Below are positions 55,437 to 63,436 of a stretch of DNA of 64,000 nucleotides, in pieces. Location: assembly GCF_009193265.1 (NCBI RefSeq), contig NZ_VZZZ01000006.1:372001-436000 (forward strand), given 5' to 3'. The notes under the pieces are model-generated. The model made no database searches. It was not told the DNA's origin and worked only from the letters and a program-made list of their open reading frames with translations. Made by a program: the position numbers and the translations under genes. Position 1 is the first letter of the stretch; every line of letters starts with the position of its first letter. Source of the stretch: Marinobacter changyiensis. Lineage in GTDB: Bacteria; Pseudomonadota; Gammaproteobacteria; Pseudomonadales; Oleiphilaceae.

Positions 55437-55461
55437 AAAAAAAGCCCGGTGAACCTCCGGG
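55437..55461 (-). terminator. Leader terminator upstream of nasA
   Basis: On the minus strand CCCGG-AGGTTCA-CCGGG is followed by C and seven T, ending 59 nt before the nasA start. Placed ahead of the gene rather than after one, it suggests control by antitermination or attenuation. Confidence 0.65.
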
Positions 55462-55641
55462 AGCGGCTTCAGGCGAAACCAAAACTCTCGAACAATTCAA
55501 CCGGGCACCATTGCCAGCACGATTGTCTACCCAATCTGATCAGGACATAGCAATAAAAAGGCCAACTTCCCAAAGCCGGTAATTGGCTGGTCCCGGGAGC
55601 GATACTCCTCAAAGACACCCAAGCTTAACGCACCAAAACAA

Positions 55642-55735
55642 GGCATTTTCGCTTTCTTCGCCCCTCGACAGCACAAATACCTTCCGTACCAACAAAAAGT
55701 GAGCGTGACGATTACAGCTGCCCTTTCATGCAACC
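55642..55735 (-). pseudogene. Remnant of the RND transporter 3' end
   Basis: CTTCGCCCCTCGACAGCACAAA at 55656-55677 matches the last codons and stop region of the RND gene (48301-48322), and similarity continues through GAGCGTGACG and beyond. The minus-strand frame reads AAVIVTLTF, as in GAAIVTLTFLPAL of the RND protein, before diverging. Its open frame of 68 codons is not a gene. Confidence 0.72.
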
Positions 55736-55744
55736 TCTATGGCG

Positions 55745-55761
55745 TGCGCCGTGTCGGTGCA
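55745..55761. promoter_or_regulatory. NtrC-like enhancer site upstream of nrtA
   Basis: TGCGCC-GTGTC-GGTGCA differs from the NtrC palindrome TGCACC-N5-GGTGCA by one base. It is 93 bp upstream of the sigma-54 promoter, a normal enhancer distance. Confidence 0.8.
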
Positions 55762-55853
55762 ACTCAACAAAAAATGGATCATTCCGGCTCAACCAACTTT
55801 GGTTTCTTAAAGGCAATATTTATATCTATATGTTTTTAATATGGTTTTTATTG

Positions 55854-55869
55854 TGGCACAGAACCTGCA
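55854..55869 (+). promoter_or_regulatory. Sigma-54 promoter of nrtABC
   Basis: TGGCACAGAACCTGCA has the GG and GC dinucleotides exactly 10 nt apart and matches TGGCAC-N5-TTGC closely. Transcription should start near 55880, giving a leader of about 150 nt before nrtA. Confidence 0.82.
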
Positions 55870-55897
55870 AACCGTAAGGTCCGGATACTATTTTTCC

Positions 55898-56006
55898 GAG
55901 CAGGGTTCTACAGATTTCCCTTGCTCAAACAAACAAACAAAGCAGACCTTAACCCTCTGAAAGCTTTGGTGCCTACTCCTCCACCCGGGGGAGTAGGCGT
56001 TTTTTT
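55898..56006 (+). terminator. nrtA leader: two hairpins then an intrinsic terminator
   Basis: Hairpin 1 (55898-55926) pairs GAGCAGGG with CCCTTGCTC. Hairpin 2 (55938-55968) pairs CAAAGC with GCTTTG. The terminator at 55971-56006 has a 12-bp stem, GCCTACTCCTCC with GGGGGAGTAGGC, ACCC loop and seven T, ending 27 nt before nrtA. This is the layout of nitrate-responsive antitermination leaders (NasR or NasT type). Confidence 0.82.
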
Positions 56007-56033
56007 GGTGGGTATACCCCAGGGAGATTCAGC

Positions 56034-57392
56034 ATGAAACCTAGACAACTTGCAGCCGCAATACTGCTTTTAGCCAGCTTCAGTACGCTGGCTTCGGCCG
56101 ACATCGGCCCGGCCGAGAAACCTGACTTGCGGCTGGGCTTTATCAAGCTCACCGACATGGCTCCGCTCGCCATCGCCTGGGAACAGGGTTTCTTCATCGA
56201 TGAAGGTCTGTTTGTAGAGCTCGAAGCACAAGCCAACTGGAAAGTCCTGCTCGACCGGGTCATCACCGGCGAGCTAGACGGCGCCCATATGCTCGCCGGC
56301 CAGCCGCTGGGCGCGACCATCGGCTATGGCACCCGGGCCAACATCATCACGGCCTTCAGCATGGACCTGAACGGCAACGGTATCACCGTCTCCAACGATG
56401 TCTGGGACGATATGAAGCCGCACCTGACCATGCAAGACGATGGCAAACCTGAGCATCCGGTCAGCGCCGCCGCCCTGAAACCCGTAGTGGAAGCCTATAA
56501 GGATAAGGGCGAGCGCTTTCGCATGGGCATGGTGTTTCCGGTGTCCACCCACAATTACGAGCTGCGTTACTGGCTGGCAGCAGGTGGCCTCAACCCCGGC
56601 TTCTATGCACCCCAGAGCGGCGACACCAGTGGCACTTTACAGGCGGATGTCCACCTCTCGGTGACTCCGCCCCCGCAAATGCCGGCAACGCTGGAAGCCG
56701 GCACCATCCAGGGCTATTGCGTGGGTGAGCCCTGGAACCAGCAGGCGGTGTTTCAGGGTATCGGGGTTCCGGTGATTACCGATTACGAAATCTGGCCCAA
56801 CAATCCGGAAAAGGTGTTTGGTGTCTCCGAAGCCTGGGCTGAAGAAAACCCCAACACCCACCTGAGACTGCTACGGGCAATGATCCGCGCTGCCCACTGG
56901 CTGGATGAGAACGACAACGCCAACCGGGAAGAAGCGGTCAAGATCCTCGCTCGCTCAAATTACGTGGGCGCTGACGAGAAGGTCATCGCCAACTCCATGA
57001 CTGGCACCTTCGAGTACGAGCAAGGCGACGTGCGCTCGGTACCGGATTTCAACGTCTTCTTCCGCTATTACGCCACCTACCCATATCCTTCCGACGCCAT
57101 CTGGTACCTCTCGCAGATGCGCCGGTGGGGGCAGATCCCGGAGGCCAAACCCGATGACTGGTACATGAAAACCGCCGCCCAGGTTTATCGGGCTGACCTT
57201 TATGAGCAGGCAGCCCAGTCGCTGATCGACGATGGCCTGCTTGATGCAGGTGATTTCCCGGAGATCGGTGCGGAAAACTTCGTGCGGCCCGAACAAGGTG
57301 AACTGATCGACGGTGTGCCGTTCACGCCGCGGACGCCGAACGCCTACATCGACAGCTTTGAAATCGGGCTCAAGGGAACGGACACCCTGTGA
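56034..57392 (+). CDS. nrtA: Nitrate ABC transporter substrate-binding protein NrtA
   Basis: A 452-residue periplasmic nitrate/nitrite-binding protein. Signal peptide LAAAILLLASFSTLASA ends near residue 22, and the mature part begins LRLGFIKLTDMAPLAIAWEQGFF, a CmpA/NrtA hallmark. Later motifs: HMLAGQPLGATIGYGTRANI near 85, GNGITVSNDVWDD near 115, AGTIQGYCVGEPWNQQAV near 225 and PDFNVFFRYYATYPYPSDAIWYLSQMRRWGQ near 345. The AGGGAG ribosome binding site follows immediately after the leader terminator. First gene of nrtABC, which imports nitrate for NasA and NirBD. Confidence 0.95.
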   Translation: MKPRQLAAAILLLASFSTLASADIGPAEKPDLRLGFIKLTDMAPLAIAWEQGFFIDEGLFVELEAQANWKVLLDRVITGELDGAHMLAGQPLGATIGYGTRANIITAFSMDLNGNGITVSNDVWDDMKPHLTMQDDGKPEHPVSAAALKPVVEAYKDKGERFRMGMVFPVSTHNYELRYWLAAGGLNPGFYAPQSGDTSGTLQADVHLSVTPPPQMPATLEAGTIQGYCVGEPWNQQAVFQGIGVPVITDYEIWPNNPEKVFGVSEAWAEENPNTHLRLLRAMIRAAHWLDENDNANREEAVKILARSNYVGADEKVIANSMTGTFEYEQGDVRSVPDFNVFFRYYATYPYPSDAIWYLSQMRRWGQIPEAKPDDWYMKTAAQVYRADLYEQAAQSLIDDGLLDAGDFPEIGAENFVRPEQGELIDGVPFTPRTPNAYIDSFEIGLKGTDTL

Positions 57393-57417
57393 ATAGTTAT
57401 TTGTCAGGAGAACGATC

Positions 57418-58419
57418 ATGACCACACTGACCAAATCAGGCCCCGACAAGCTGCCGGCCATAGGTTCCGCAGCCCGTGTCCTGGCTGAAAAACTCTCGCC
57501 CAAAGCCCTCGGGGAGGCTGCCAGGAACCTGCTGCTGCCGCTTATCGGGATGACCGTGTTCCTGATCTTCTGGCAGCTCATGGCCCCTCAGGTGGATACT
57601 TCTCTGGGCGAGTTCCCGGGTCCGACCGATGTCTGGGAGCAGGCCGGACAACTCTGGCAGGAACACCAATCCGAACAGGCCCGGGCAGACAAGTTCGTCA
57701 CCATGCAGGAGGAACGTAACGCCCGCATCCTGGCCGATAACCCGGATGCGGAAGTCCGTATACGGGACTACCCCGGCGCGCCGACCTTTTTTACCCAGAT
57801 CGGCACCAGCCTGCTGACGGTGCTGTCAGGCTTTGCGCTGGCCAGCATCATTGCAATTCCTATGGGCATCATGATTGGCCTGAACCGGTACTTTGCGGCG
57901 GCGGTAAACCCGTTGATCCAGATTTTCAAACCGGTGTCGCCTCTGGCCTGGCTGCCGCTGGTGACCATGGTGGTGTCGGCAACCTACGTCAGCGATGACC
58001 CGATGTTCGAGAAGGCCTTCATCACCTCGATGATCACCGTCACCCTGTGCAGCCTGTGGCCGACACTGATCAACACCAGTGTCGGGGTGGCTGCTGTCGA
58101 CCCGGACTTGCTGAATGTCTCGAAAGTACTGCGACTGTCGTTCTGGACCCACACCCGCAGAGTGGTTCTGCCTTCGGCGGTACCGATGATTTTCACTGGT
58201 TTGCGGGTCTCACTGGGCATCGCCTGGATGGTACTGATCGCAGCCGAAATGCTGGCCCAGAACCCGGGCCTGGGCAAATTCGTCTGGGACGAGTTCCAGA
58301 ACGGCAGCAGCGAGTCCCTGAGCCGCATTATGGTCGCTGTACTGGCTATCGGTTTCATCGGCTTTGTGCTTGACCGAATCATGCTACTGATCCAGAAAAA
58401 AGTAGCCTGGAATGAATAG
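57418..58419 (+). CDS. nrtB: Nitrate ABC transporter permease NrtB
   Basis: A 333-residue inner-membrane permease. About six helices are visible, with the EAA motif LRLSFWTHTRRVVLPSAVPMIFTGLRVSLGIAWMVLIAAEML near residues 240-280. The N-terminal 40 residues contain a charged tail and the first helix LLPLIGMTVFLIFWQLM, then a cytoplasmic or periplasmic insertion (REQ-rich, about 80-115) common in NrtB. It starts 26 nt after nrtA with AGGAG upstream. It forms the channel for nitrate with NrtC. Confidence 0.95.
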   Translation: MTTLTKSGPDKLPAIGSAARVLAEKLSPKALGEAARNLLLPLIGMTVFLIFWQLMAPQVDTSLGEFPGPTDVWEQAGQLWQEHQSEQARADKFVTMQEERNARILADNPDAEVRIRDYPGAPTFFTQIGTSLLTVLSGFALASIIAIPMGIMIGLNRYFAAAVNPLIQIFKPVSPLAWLPLVTMVVSATYVSDDPMFEKAFITSMITVTLCSLWPTLINTSVGVAAVDPDLLNVSKVLRLSFWTHTRRVVLPSAVPMIFTGLRVSLGIAWMVLIAAEMLAQNPGLGKFVWDEFQNGSSESLSRIMVAVLAIGFIGFVLDRIMLLIQKKVAWNE

Positions 58420-58439
58420 AGAGCGAACAGGAGAGCAAC

Positions 58440-59366
58440 ATGAGTAAATCTCATCTCGAACTGACCGGCGTACAGATGGCCTTCGATACACCGGAGGGGC
58501 CCTTTATCGCCCTCGACGATATTAATCTCAAGATCAGGAAGGGCGAGTTTGTGTCCCTGATCGGTCATTCCGGTTGCGGTAAATCGACGGTGCTGAACAT
58601 TGTCGCAGGCCTGCTGCAAGCCACCCGCGGCGGCTGCGTGCTGGACGGCCATGAAGTGAACACACCGGGGCCAGAGCGAGCGGTGGTGTTCCAGAATCAC
58701 GCCCTGATGCCCTGGCTGACGGTCTACGAAAACGTCCAACTCGCGGTGCAGCAGGTATTCCGTAAAGCCATGAGCCGGCGCGAACGACGGGAGTGGATCA
58801 TGCACAACCTGGCGCTGGTAAACATGGAACACGCCGCCAACAAACGCCCGGGGGAAATTTCCGGCGGTATGGCCCAGCGTGTGGGTATTGCCCGGGCCCT
58901 GGCGATGAAGCCCAGCGTGTTGCTGATGGATGAGCCCTTTGGGGCGCTTGATGCCCTGACTCGCGCCCACCTGCAAGATGCTCTGATGGAGATCCAGCAG
59001 GATCTTAACAGCACGGTGATCATGATCACCCACGACGTGGACGAAGCCGTGCTGCTGTCCGACCGCATCATCATGATGACCAACGGACCGGCCGCCAACA
59101 TCGGCGAGGAGCTGACCATTGACCTGCCCCGACCCCGTAATCGAGTCACCTTGGCGGACAACCCTGATTACGTTCACTGTCGTCAGGCGGTGTTGTCCTT
59201 CCTTTATGAAAAGCAGACCTTTCCCGGCAAAAACAAGGCTGAACCGGCCCCCTCAACAACGACAACTGAAACCGGAGCAGGCGGAACCGGGTCGAACGCA
59301 ACCGCCACAGATCACAGCCCGGAAACCGAAAAGCCTGGTCCCGAGAAGCAACGGGCTATTGCCTGA
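58440..59366 (+). CDS. nrtC: Nitrate ABC transporter ATP-binding protein NrtC/NasD
   Basis: A 308-residue ATPase. Walker A GHSGCGKST near residue 42, Q loop VVFQNHALMPWLTV near 82, signature [16 protein letters not shown] near 140, Walker B VLLMDEPFGALDALTR near 162 and H loop MITHDVDEAV near 200. The ATPase core ends near residue 262. The last 45 or so residues are a low-complexity tail rich in Thr, Gly, Glu and Pro, which is unlike the NrtA-like domain fused to cyanobacterial NrtC. Third gene of the operon; an NtrC box for the next operon follows 14 nt after its stop. Confidence 0.94.
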   Translation: MSKSHLELTGVQMAFDTPEGPFIALDDINLKIRKGEFVSLIGHSGCGKSTVLNIVAGLLQATRGGCVLDGHEVNTPGPERAVVFQNHALMPWLTVYENVQLAVQQVFRKAMSRRERREWIMHNLALVNMEHAANKRPGEISGGMAQRVGIARALAMKPSVLLMDEPFGALDALTRAHLQDALMEIQQDLNSTVIMITHDVDEAVLLSDRIIMMTNGPAANIGEELTIDLPRPRNRVTLADNPDYVHCRQAVLSFLYEKQTFPGKNKAEPAPSTTTTETGAGGTGSNATATDHSPETEKPGPEKQRAIA

Positions 59367-59380
59367 TACTCAAAGCGGTT

Positions 59381-59397
59381 TGCGCCACGACGGTGCA
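59381..59397. promoter_or_regulatory. NtrC-like enhancer site upstream of the reductase operon
   Basis: TGCGCC-ACGAC-GGTGCA uses the same two half-sites as the box before nrtA. It is 95 bp upstream of the second sigma-54 promoter. Confidence 0.82.
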
Positions 59398-59492
59398 GCA
59401 CGGGCGGGAAATGAGTTGTGGCAGGGCACAGATTTTTGATTCAACCACCACCGCAGAGGCTCAACCTGCTGTTTTAGAACACCCTTCCGACA

Positions 59493-59508
59493 TGGCACGG
59501 ATATAGCA
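59493..59508 (+). promoter_or_regulatory. Sigma-54 promoter of the FAD reductase-nirBD operon
   Basis: TGGCACGGATATAGCA matches the sigma-54 -24/-12 pattern with GG and GC 10 nt apart. Transcription should start near 59520, about 120 nt before the start codon. Confidence 0.82.
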
Positions 59509-59531
59509 GTGTATCAGACAGGGATGAACGT

Positions 59532-59626
59532 CCCGGTCATGGACGACCGGGCCACCAAACTATTGTTGTTGGCGCTGGCGCCAGACCATAAATCCCTTCA
59601 GGGGGATGAGGTGCTCTGGCTTTTTT
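59532..59626 (+). terminator. Leader of the reductase operon: hexaloop hairpin and intrinsic terminator
   Basis: The first hairpin, CCCGGTC-ATGGAC-GACCGGG at 59532-59551, has a 7-bp stem and a six-base loop with A at position 1 and G at position 4, the pattern described for ANTAR-protein (NasT) target RNA. A terminator follows: GCCAGA at 59580 pairs with TCTGGC, with inner ATCCC/GGGAT, then six T at 59621-59626, 16 nt before the ATG. Confidence 0.78.
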
Positions 59627-59641
59627 CGTTGGAGCAAAAGC

Positions 59642-60877
59642 ATGACACAGCAAAAACTGGTAATCATAGGACACGGAATGGTAGCCCAGCGCCTGCTGGA
59701 GCACCTTTGCGAGCGCCCTGCATTGCCCTACAGCGAGATTGTGGTTCTCAGTGGCGAACCCACCAGCGCCTACAACCGGATTTTATTGTCATCCTGGCTT
59801 GCCGGTGATGCCGAGCCGGAAAGTCTGACCCTGAAACCGGATGAATGGTTCGCCGAGCACGGCATTTCACTGCGGCAGGGCAACCCGGTTAGCCGAATAG
59901 ACCCTGACCAGAAACAGGTGCACACCGGCCAGGGCCACATTGAATCCTATGACAAGCTGGTGCTGGCTACGGGCTCACGTTCGGCCAGTCTCGGGCTGAA
60001 GGGTGAAGGCCTCGAAGGTGTGGTTGGTTTCCGGGACCTGCGCGATACCCGCAAGTTGATCGAGATCAGCCAACGCAATCGCCGGGCAGTTGTCATCGGA
60101 GGGGGGTTTCTGGGGCTGGAAGCTGCTGAAGGCCTACGGCAACGCGGCATGTCCGTCACCCTGCTGCACCGTGGCAGCCACTTGCTGAACCGCCAACTGG
60201 ATGACGTCGGCGGCGCATTGCTGGCGCGTTCCCTGACCGAACGGGGGATCTCAATTCAGACCCGTACCTCGCCGGTGGCATTACTCGGCAACCATCGGGT
60301 CAGGGCTGTTCAGCTCAACAACAACACCCTGATCAGCGCCGATCTGGTGGTGATTGCCGCCGGCATAACCCCCAACTCGGAACTCGGCAACGAAGCCGGA
60401 CTGGACTGTGACCGGGCCATCCTCGTCGATGGACGCCTGCAAACAAGCGATCCGTCCATCTTCGCGCTGGGTGAATGCTGTCAGTTTGACAATCTTACCT
60501 TTGGCCTGGTGGACCCGGGCTATCAACAGGCACGGGTACTCGCTGAGGTGCTTTCTGAGGTAGTGGGCGAAACAGACAGCTCCGCTGTGTATACCCCGGA
60601 CATTACCCCGACAAAACTGAAAATCAGTGGCATACCGATTTTCTCCTGCGGCCAGACCCGACCAGACCACAACACCGAATCCGTGGTGTGGCAGGACCAC
60701 AGCACTAACCGCTACTGCCGTTTACTGATTCGCAACCAGACCCTGGCCGGTGCGGTACTTTTCGGCGAAACACGGGACGGCCCCTGGTACACCGAACAGA
60801 TACAGCAAGCCACGGACATCAGCGACTTTCGCAGCAATCTTGTTTTCGGCCCGGCCTACTGCGAAGCATTGGCCTGA
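59642..60877 (+). CDS. FAD-dependent NAD(P)H oxidoreductase, probable electron-transfer subunit for nitrate assimilation
   Basis: A 411-residue flavoprotein of the NirB N-terminal/rubredoxin-reductase type. The FAD-binding motif LVIIGHGMVAQRLLEHL is at the N-terminus (His replacing one Gly of GxGxxA), VVLSGEPTSAYNRILLSSWLAG near residue 35, the NAD(P)-binding motif VVIGGGFLGLEAAEGLRQRG near 150-170, and PSIFALGECC near 280. It parallels the first 400 residues of NirB, encoded 43 nt downstream. It probably feeds electrons to NasA (role of NasB/NasC in other bacteria). The ATG has GGAG 8 nt upstream. It is preceded by its own NtrC/sigma-54 promoter and leader terminator. Confidence 0.88.
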   Translation: MTQQKLVIIGHGMVAQRLLEHLCERPALPYSEIVVLSGEPTSAYNRILLSSWLAGDAEPESLTLKPDEWFAEHGISLRQGNPVSRIDPDQKQVHTGQGHIESYDKLVLATGSRSASLGLKGEGLEGVVGFRDLRDTRKLIEISQRNRRAVVIGGGFLGLEAAEGLRQRGMSVTLLHRGSHLLNRQLDDVGGALLARSLTERGISIQTRTSPVALLGNHRVRAVQLNNNTLISADLVVIAAGITPNSELGNEAGLDCDRAILVDGRLQTSDPSIFALGECCQFDNLTFGLVDPGYQQARVLAEVLSEVVGETDSSAVYTPDITPTKLKISGIPIFSCGQTRPDHNTESVVWQDHSTNRYCRLLIRNQTLAGAVLFGETRDGPWYTEQIQQATDISDFRSNLVFGPAYCEALA

Positions 60878-60920
60878 ATTCACCGATCACGACTGATCGG
60901 ATACTGAAAGAGTGCATATT

Positions 60921-63425
60921 ATGAGCAAGAAAACATTAATCGTCATCGGCAACGGCATGGTCGGCCATCATTTTCTCGAGCAGTTTGCAGACACGCCTGC
61001 GGCGGCTCACTATCAGATCATCGTATTTGGCGAGGAACCGCTGCTGGCCTATGACCGGGTGCATCTGTCGGAATACTTCGGCGGCTCAACCCACAGCGAT
61101 CTCGCCCTGGGTACGCTGGACTGGTACAGCGAAAAAGCCATTGATCTGCACCTGGACGAAGAAGTCACCAGAATTGACCGGCACCAGCGTCAAGTCACCA
61201 CGCTGCAGGGCAATTACCCTTATGACGAACTGGTGCTGGCGACCGGCTCCTATCCGTTTGTGCCCCCTATTGAGGGCAACGACCACCCCCACTGCCTGGT
61301 CTATCGCACCCTGGCGGACCTGGACGCCATCAAGGCCAGCGCCGATGGCGTCAAAAACGGGGTGGTGGTTGGCGGCGGCCTGCTGGGGCTGGAAGCCGCC
61401 AACGCCTTGAAGCAGCTTGGGCTGCAAGCCCAGGTGGTGGAATTCGCACCCCGGCTGATGCCGGTACAGTTGGACACAGACGGCGGAGCAGTGCTGAAAC
61501 GCAAGATCACCGAGCTCGGTGTACAGGTGCACACGGAAAAAGCCACCACCGACATCGTGCCCGGTGAAAGAGCCCGGCTGCGCATGAATTTCAGCGACGA
61601 CACGCATCTGGAAACCGACCTTATCGTGTTCTCCGCCGGCATACGGCCCCAGGACACCCTGGCCCGTGCCGCAGAGCTGGAAATTGGCGAACGCGGTGGC
61701 ATTGTGGTGGACAGCCGCTGCGCAACCTCGGATCCCCACATTCACGCCATTGGCGAATGCGCCCTGTGGGAGCAACGTATTTACGGCCTGGTAGCACCGG
61801 GTTATACCATGGCCCGTACCCTTGCGGCCTGCCTTAATAATGATCCCGATGCGGCCTTCACTGGCGCCGATATGAGCACCAAGCTCAAGTTGCTGGGCGT
61901 CGATGTCGGCTCCATTGGCGACGCCCATGGTCAGACCGAAGGCGCCCGCAACATCCGCTTTAACGATGAGGCCGCTGGTCACTACAGCCGTATGGTTATC
62001 AGCGCCGACGGCAAGAAACTGCTCGGTGCCATCCTGGTGGGCGACAACGGCCCCTACGACACTCTGCTGCAATATGCCCTCAACGACATCGAGCTGCCGG
62101 AGCATCCGGAAACGCTGATCCTGCCAGAGAGCGAAGGCGGTACCCCGGCCCTCGGCCCGGACGCCTTGCCCGACACAGCGGCCATTTGCTCCTGTCACAA
62201 CGTCAGCAAGGGCAACATTTGTGACGTGATTGAGGCGGGCTGCAGTGATCTTGCCAGTGTGAAGGCCCAGACCAAGGCCAGCACCGGCTGCGGTGGCTGT
62301 GCCGCATTGCTCAAATCGGTGGTCGAGAACGAGCTCGAAAAACGCGGCGTCGAAGTCAGCAAGGACCTTTGCGAACACTTCCCGTACAGCCGCCAGGAGC
62401 TGTTTCATCTGGTTAAGGTCAACGGCATCCGCACGTTCAATACCCTGATCAGGTCACACGGCAAAGGCCGGGGCTGCGAAATCTGCAAACCCACCGTAGC
62501 CTCCATTTTAGCCACCTGCTGGAACGAGCACATCCTCGCAACCGACCACGTGCCCTTACAGGACACCAACGACACTTTCATGGCCAACATGCAGAAGAAC
62601 GGCACCTATTCCATCGTGCCACGCATCCCGGGTGGTGAAATCACCCCGGACAAGCTGATCGTGCTGGGCCAGGTCGCCAAGGAGTACAACCTCTATACCA
62701 AGATCACCGGCGGCCAGCGGGTGGACCTGTTTGGCGCCACTCTGAGTGAACTGCCGGAAATCTGGGAAAAGCTCATCGCGGCCGGATTTGAGACCGGCCA
62801 CGCTTACGGCAAATCCCTGCGTACGGTGAAGTCCTGCGTTGGCAACACCTGGTGCCGCTACGGCGTGCAGGACAGCGTCGCCATGGCGATTTTTCTGGAG
62901 GATCGCTACAAAGGCCTGCGCGCTCCCCACAAAATCAAGATGGCGGTATCCGGCTGTACCCGTGAATGCGCTGAAGCCCAGAGCAAGGATATCGGCGTGA
63001 TTGCGACGGAGAACGGATGGAACCTGTATGTCTGCGGCAACGGCGGCATGCGACCCCGTCATGGGGACCTTTTCGCCATTGATCTGAGCGATCAGGAGCT
63101 GATCAGCACCATTGACCGGGTACTGATGTTCTATGTGCGCACCGCCGACCGCCTGCATCGCACCAGCGTATGGATGGAGAACCTCGAGGGTGGCCTCGGC
63201 TACCTGAAGCAGGTGGTACTCGAAGACAGCCTGGGTATGGGTCAGGAGCTGGAAGCACACATGGAAAGTCTGGTCGGCACTTATCAATGCGAGTGGAAAA
63301 CTGCAGTGGAAGACCCCGAGAAACGCAAACGCTTCCGTGAGTTCGTCAACGACGAGCGCAAGGACCCGGTACAGCAATGGACAGAAGAGCGCGGTCAGCG
63401 TCGCCCTGTCACCGAACCCGCTTAA
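60921..63425 (+). CDS. nirB: NAD(P)H-dependent nitrite reductase large subunit NirB
   Basis: An 834-residue cytoplasmic enzyme reducing nitrite to ammonium. The N-terminal FAD/NAD domains (VIGNGMVGHHFLEQF; VVGGGLLGLEAANALKQLG near residue 150) are followed by a BFD-like [2Fe-2S] domain (CSCHNVSKGN...TGCGGC near 425-460), then the sirohaem and [4Fe-4S] reductase domains. The cluster Cys residues are in SCVGNTWCRYG and VSGCTRECAEAQ near 635 and 675. The GTG a few codons upstream is an alternative start. Second gene of the reductase operon. Sirohaem synthesis genes are not in the window. Confidence 0.96.
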   Translation: MSKKTLIVIGNGMVGHHFLEQFADTPAAAHYQIIVFGEEPLLAYDRVHLSEYFGGSTHSDLALGTLDWYSEKAIDLHLDEEVTRIDRHQRQVTTLQGNYPYDELVLATGSYPFVPPIEGNDHPHCLVYRTLADLDAIKASADGVKNGVVVGGGLLGLEAANALKQLGLQAQVVEFAPRLMPVQLDTDGGAVLKRKITELGVQVHTEKATTDIVPGERARLRMNFSDDTHLETDLIVFSAGIRPQDTLARAAELEIGERGGIVVDSRCATSDPHIHAIGECALWEQRIYGLVAPGYTMARTLAACLNNDPDAAFTGADMSTKLKLLGVDVGSIGDAHGQTEGARNIRFNDEAAGHYSRMVISADGKKLLGAILVGDNGPYDTLLQYALNDIELPEHPETLILPESEGGTPALGPDALPDTAAICSCHNVSKGNICDVIEAGCSDLASVKAQTKASTGCGGCAALLKSVVENELEKRGVEVSKDLCEHFPYSRQELFHLVKVNGIRTFNTLIRSHGKGRGCEICKPTVASILATCWNEHILATDHVPLQDTNDTFMANMQKNGTYSIVPRIPGGEITPDKLIVLGQVAKEYNLYTKITGGQRVDLFGATLSELPEIWEKLIAAGFETGHAYGKSLRTVKSCVGNTWCRYGVQDSVAMAIFLEDRYKGLRAPHKIKMAVSGCTRECAEAQSKDIGVIATENGWNLYVCGNGGMRPRHGDLFAIDLSDQELISTIDRVLMFYVRTADRLHRTSVWMENLEGGLGYLKQVVLEDSLGMGQELEAHMESLVGTYQCEWKTAVEDPEKRKRFREFVNDERKDPVQQWTEERGQRRPVTEPA

Positions 63426-63436
63426 GGAGAAGACTT

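Larger units (their letters stand above)
55379..56033. other. Complex nasA-nrtA divergent intergenic region (655 bp)
   Basis: No intact gene is seen. In order it holds a minus-strand terminator at 55437-55461 facing nasA, a second terminator-like hairpin (GCCAA/TTGGC then T run, minus strand) near 55556-55588, an RND 3'-end remnant near 55642-55735, an NtrC-like box, a sigma-54 promoter, and the hairpin leader and terminator of nrtA. Confidence 0.7.

Noticed and set aside
55527-55733. Small minus-strand open frame upstream of nasA
   Set aside because: Its only similarity is to the C-terminus of the RND pump (AAVIVTLTF), so I treat it as part of a pseudogene.
57984-59177. A 397-codon minus-strand open frame opposite nrtB and nrtC
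   Set aside because: Antisense shadow; the plus strand encodes well-conserved transporter proteins with all motifs.
61086-62408. A 440-codon minus-strand open frame opposite nirB
   Set aside because: Antisense to nirB, whose motifs are complete; the minus frame has no domain and no ribosome binding site.
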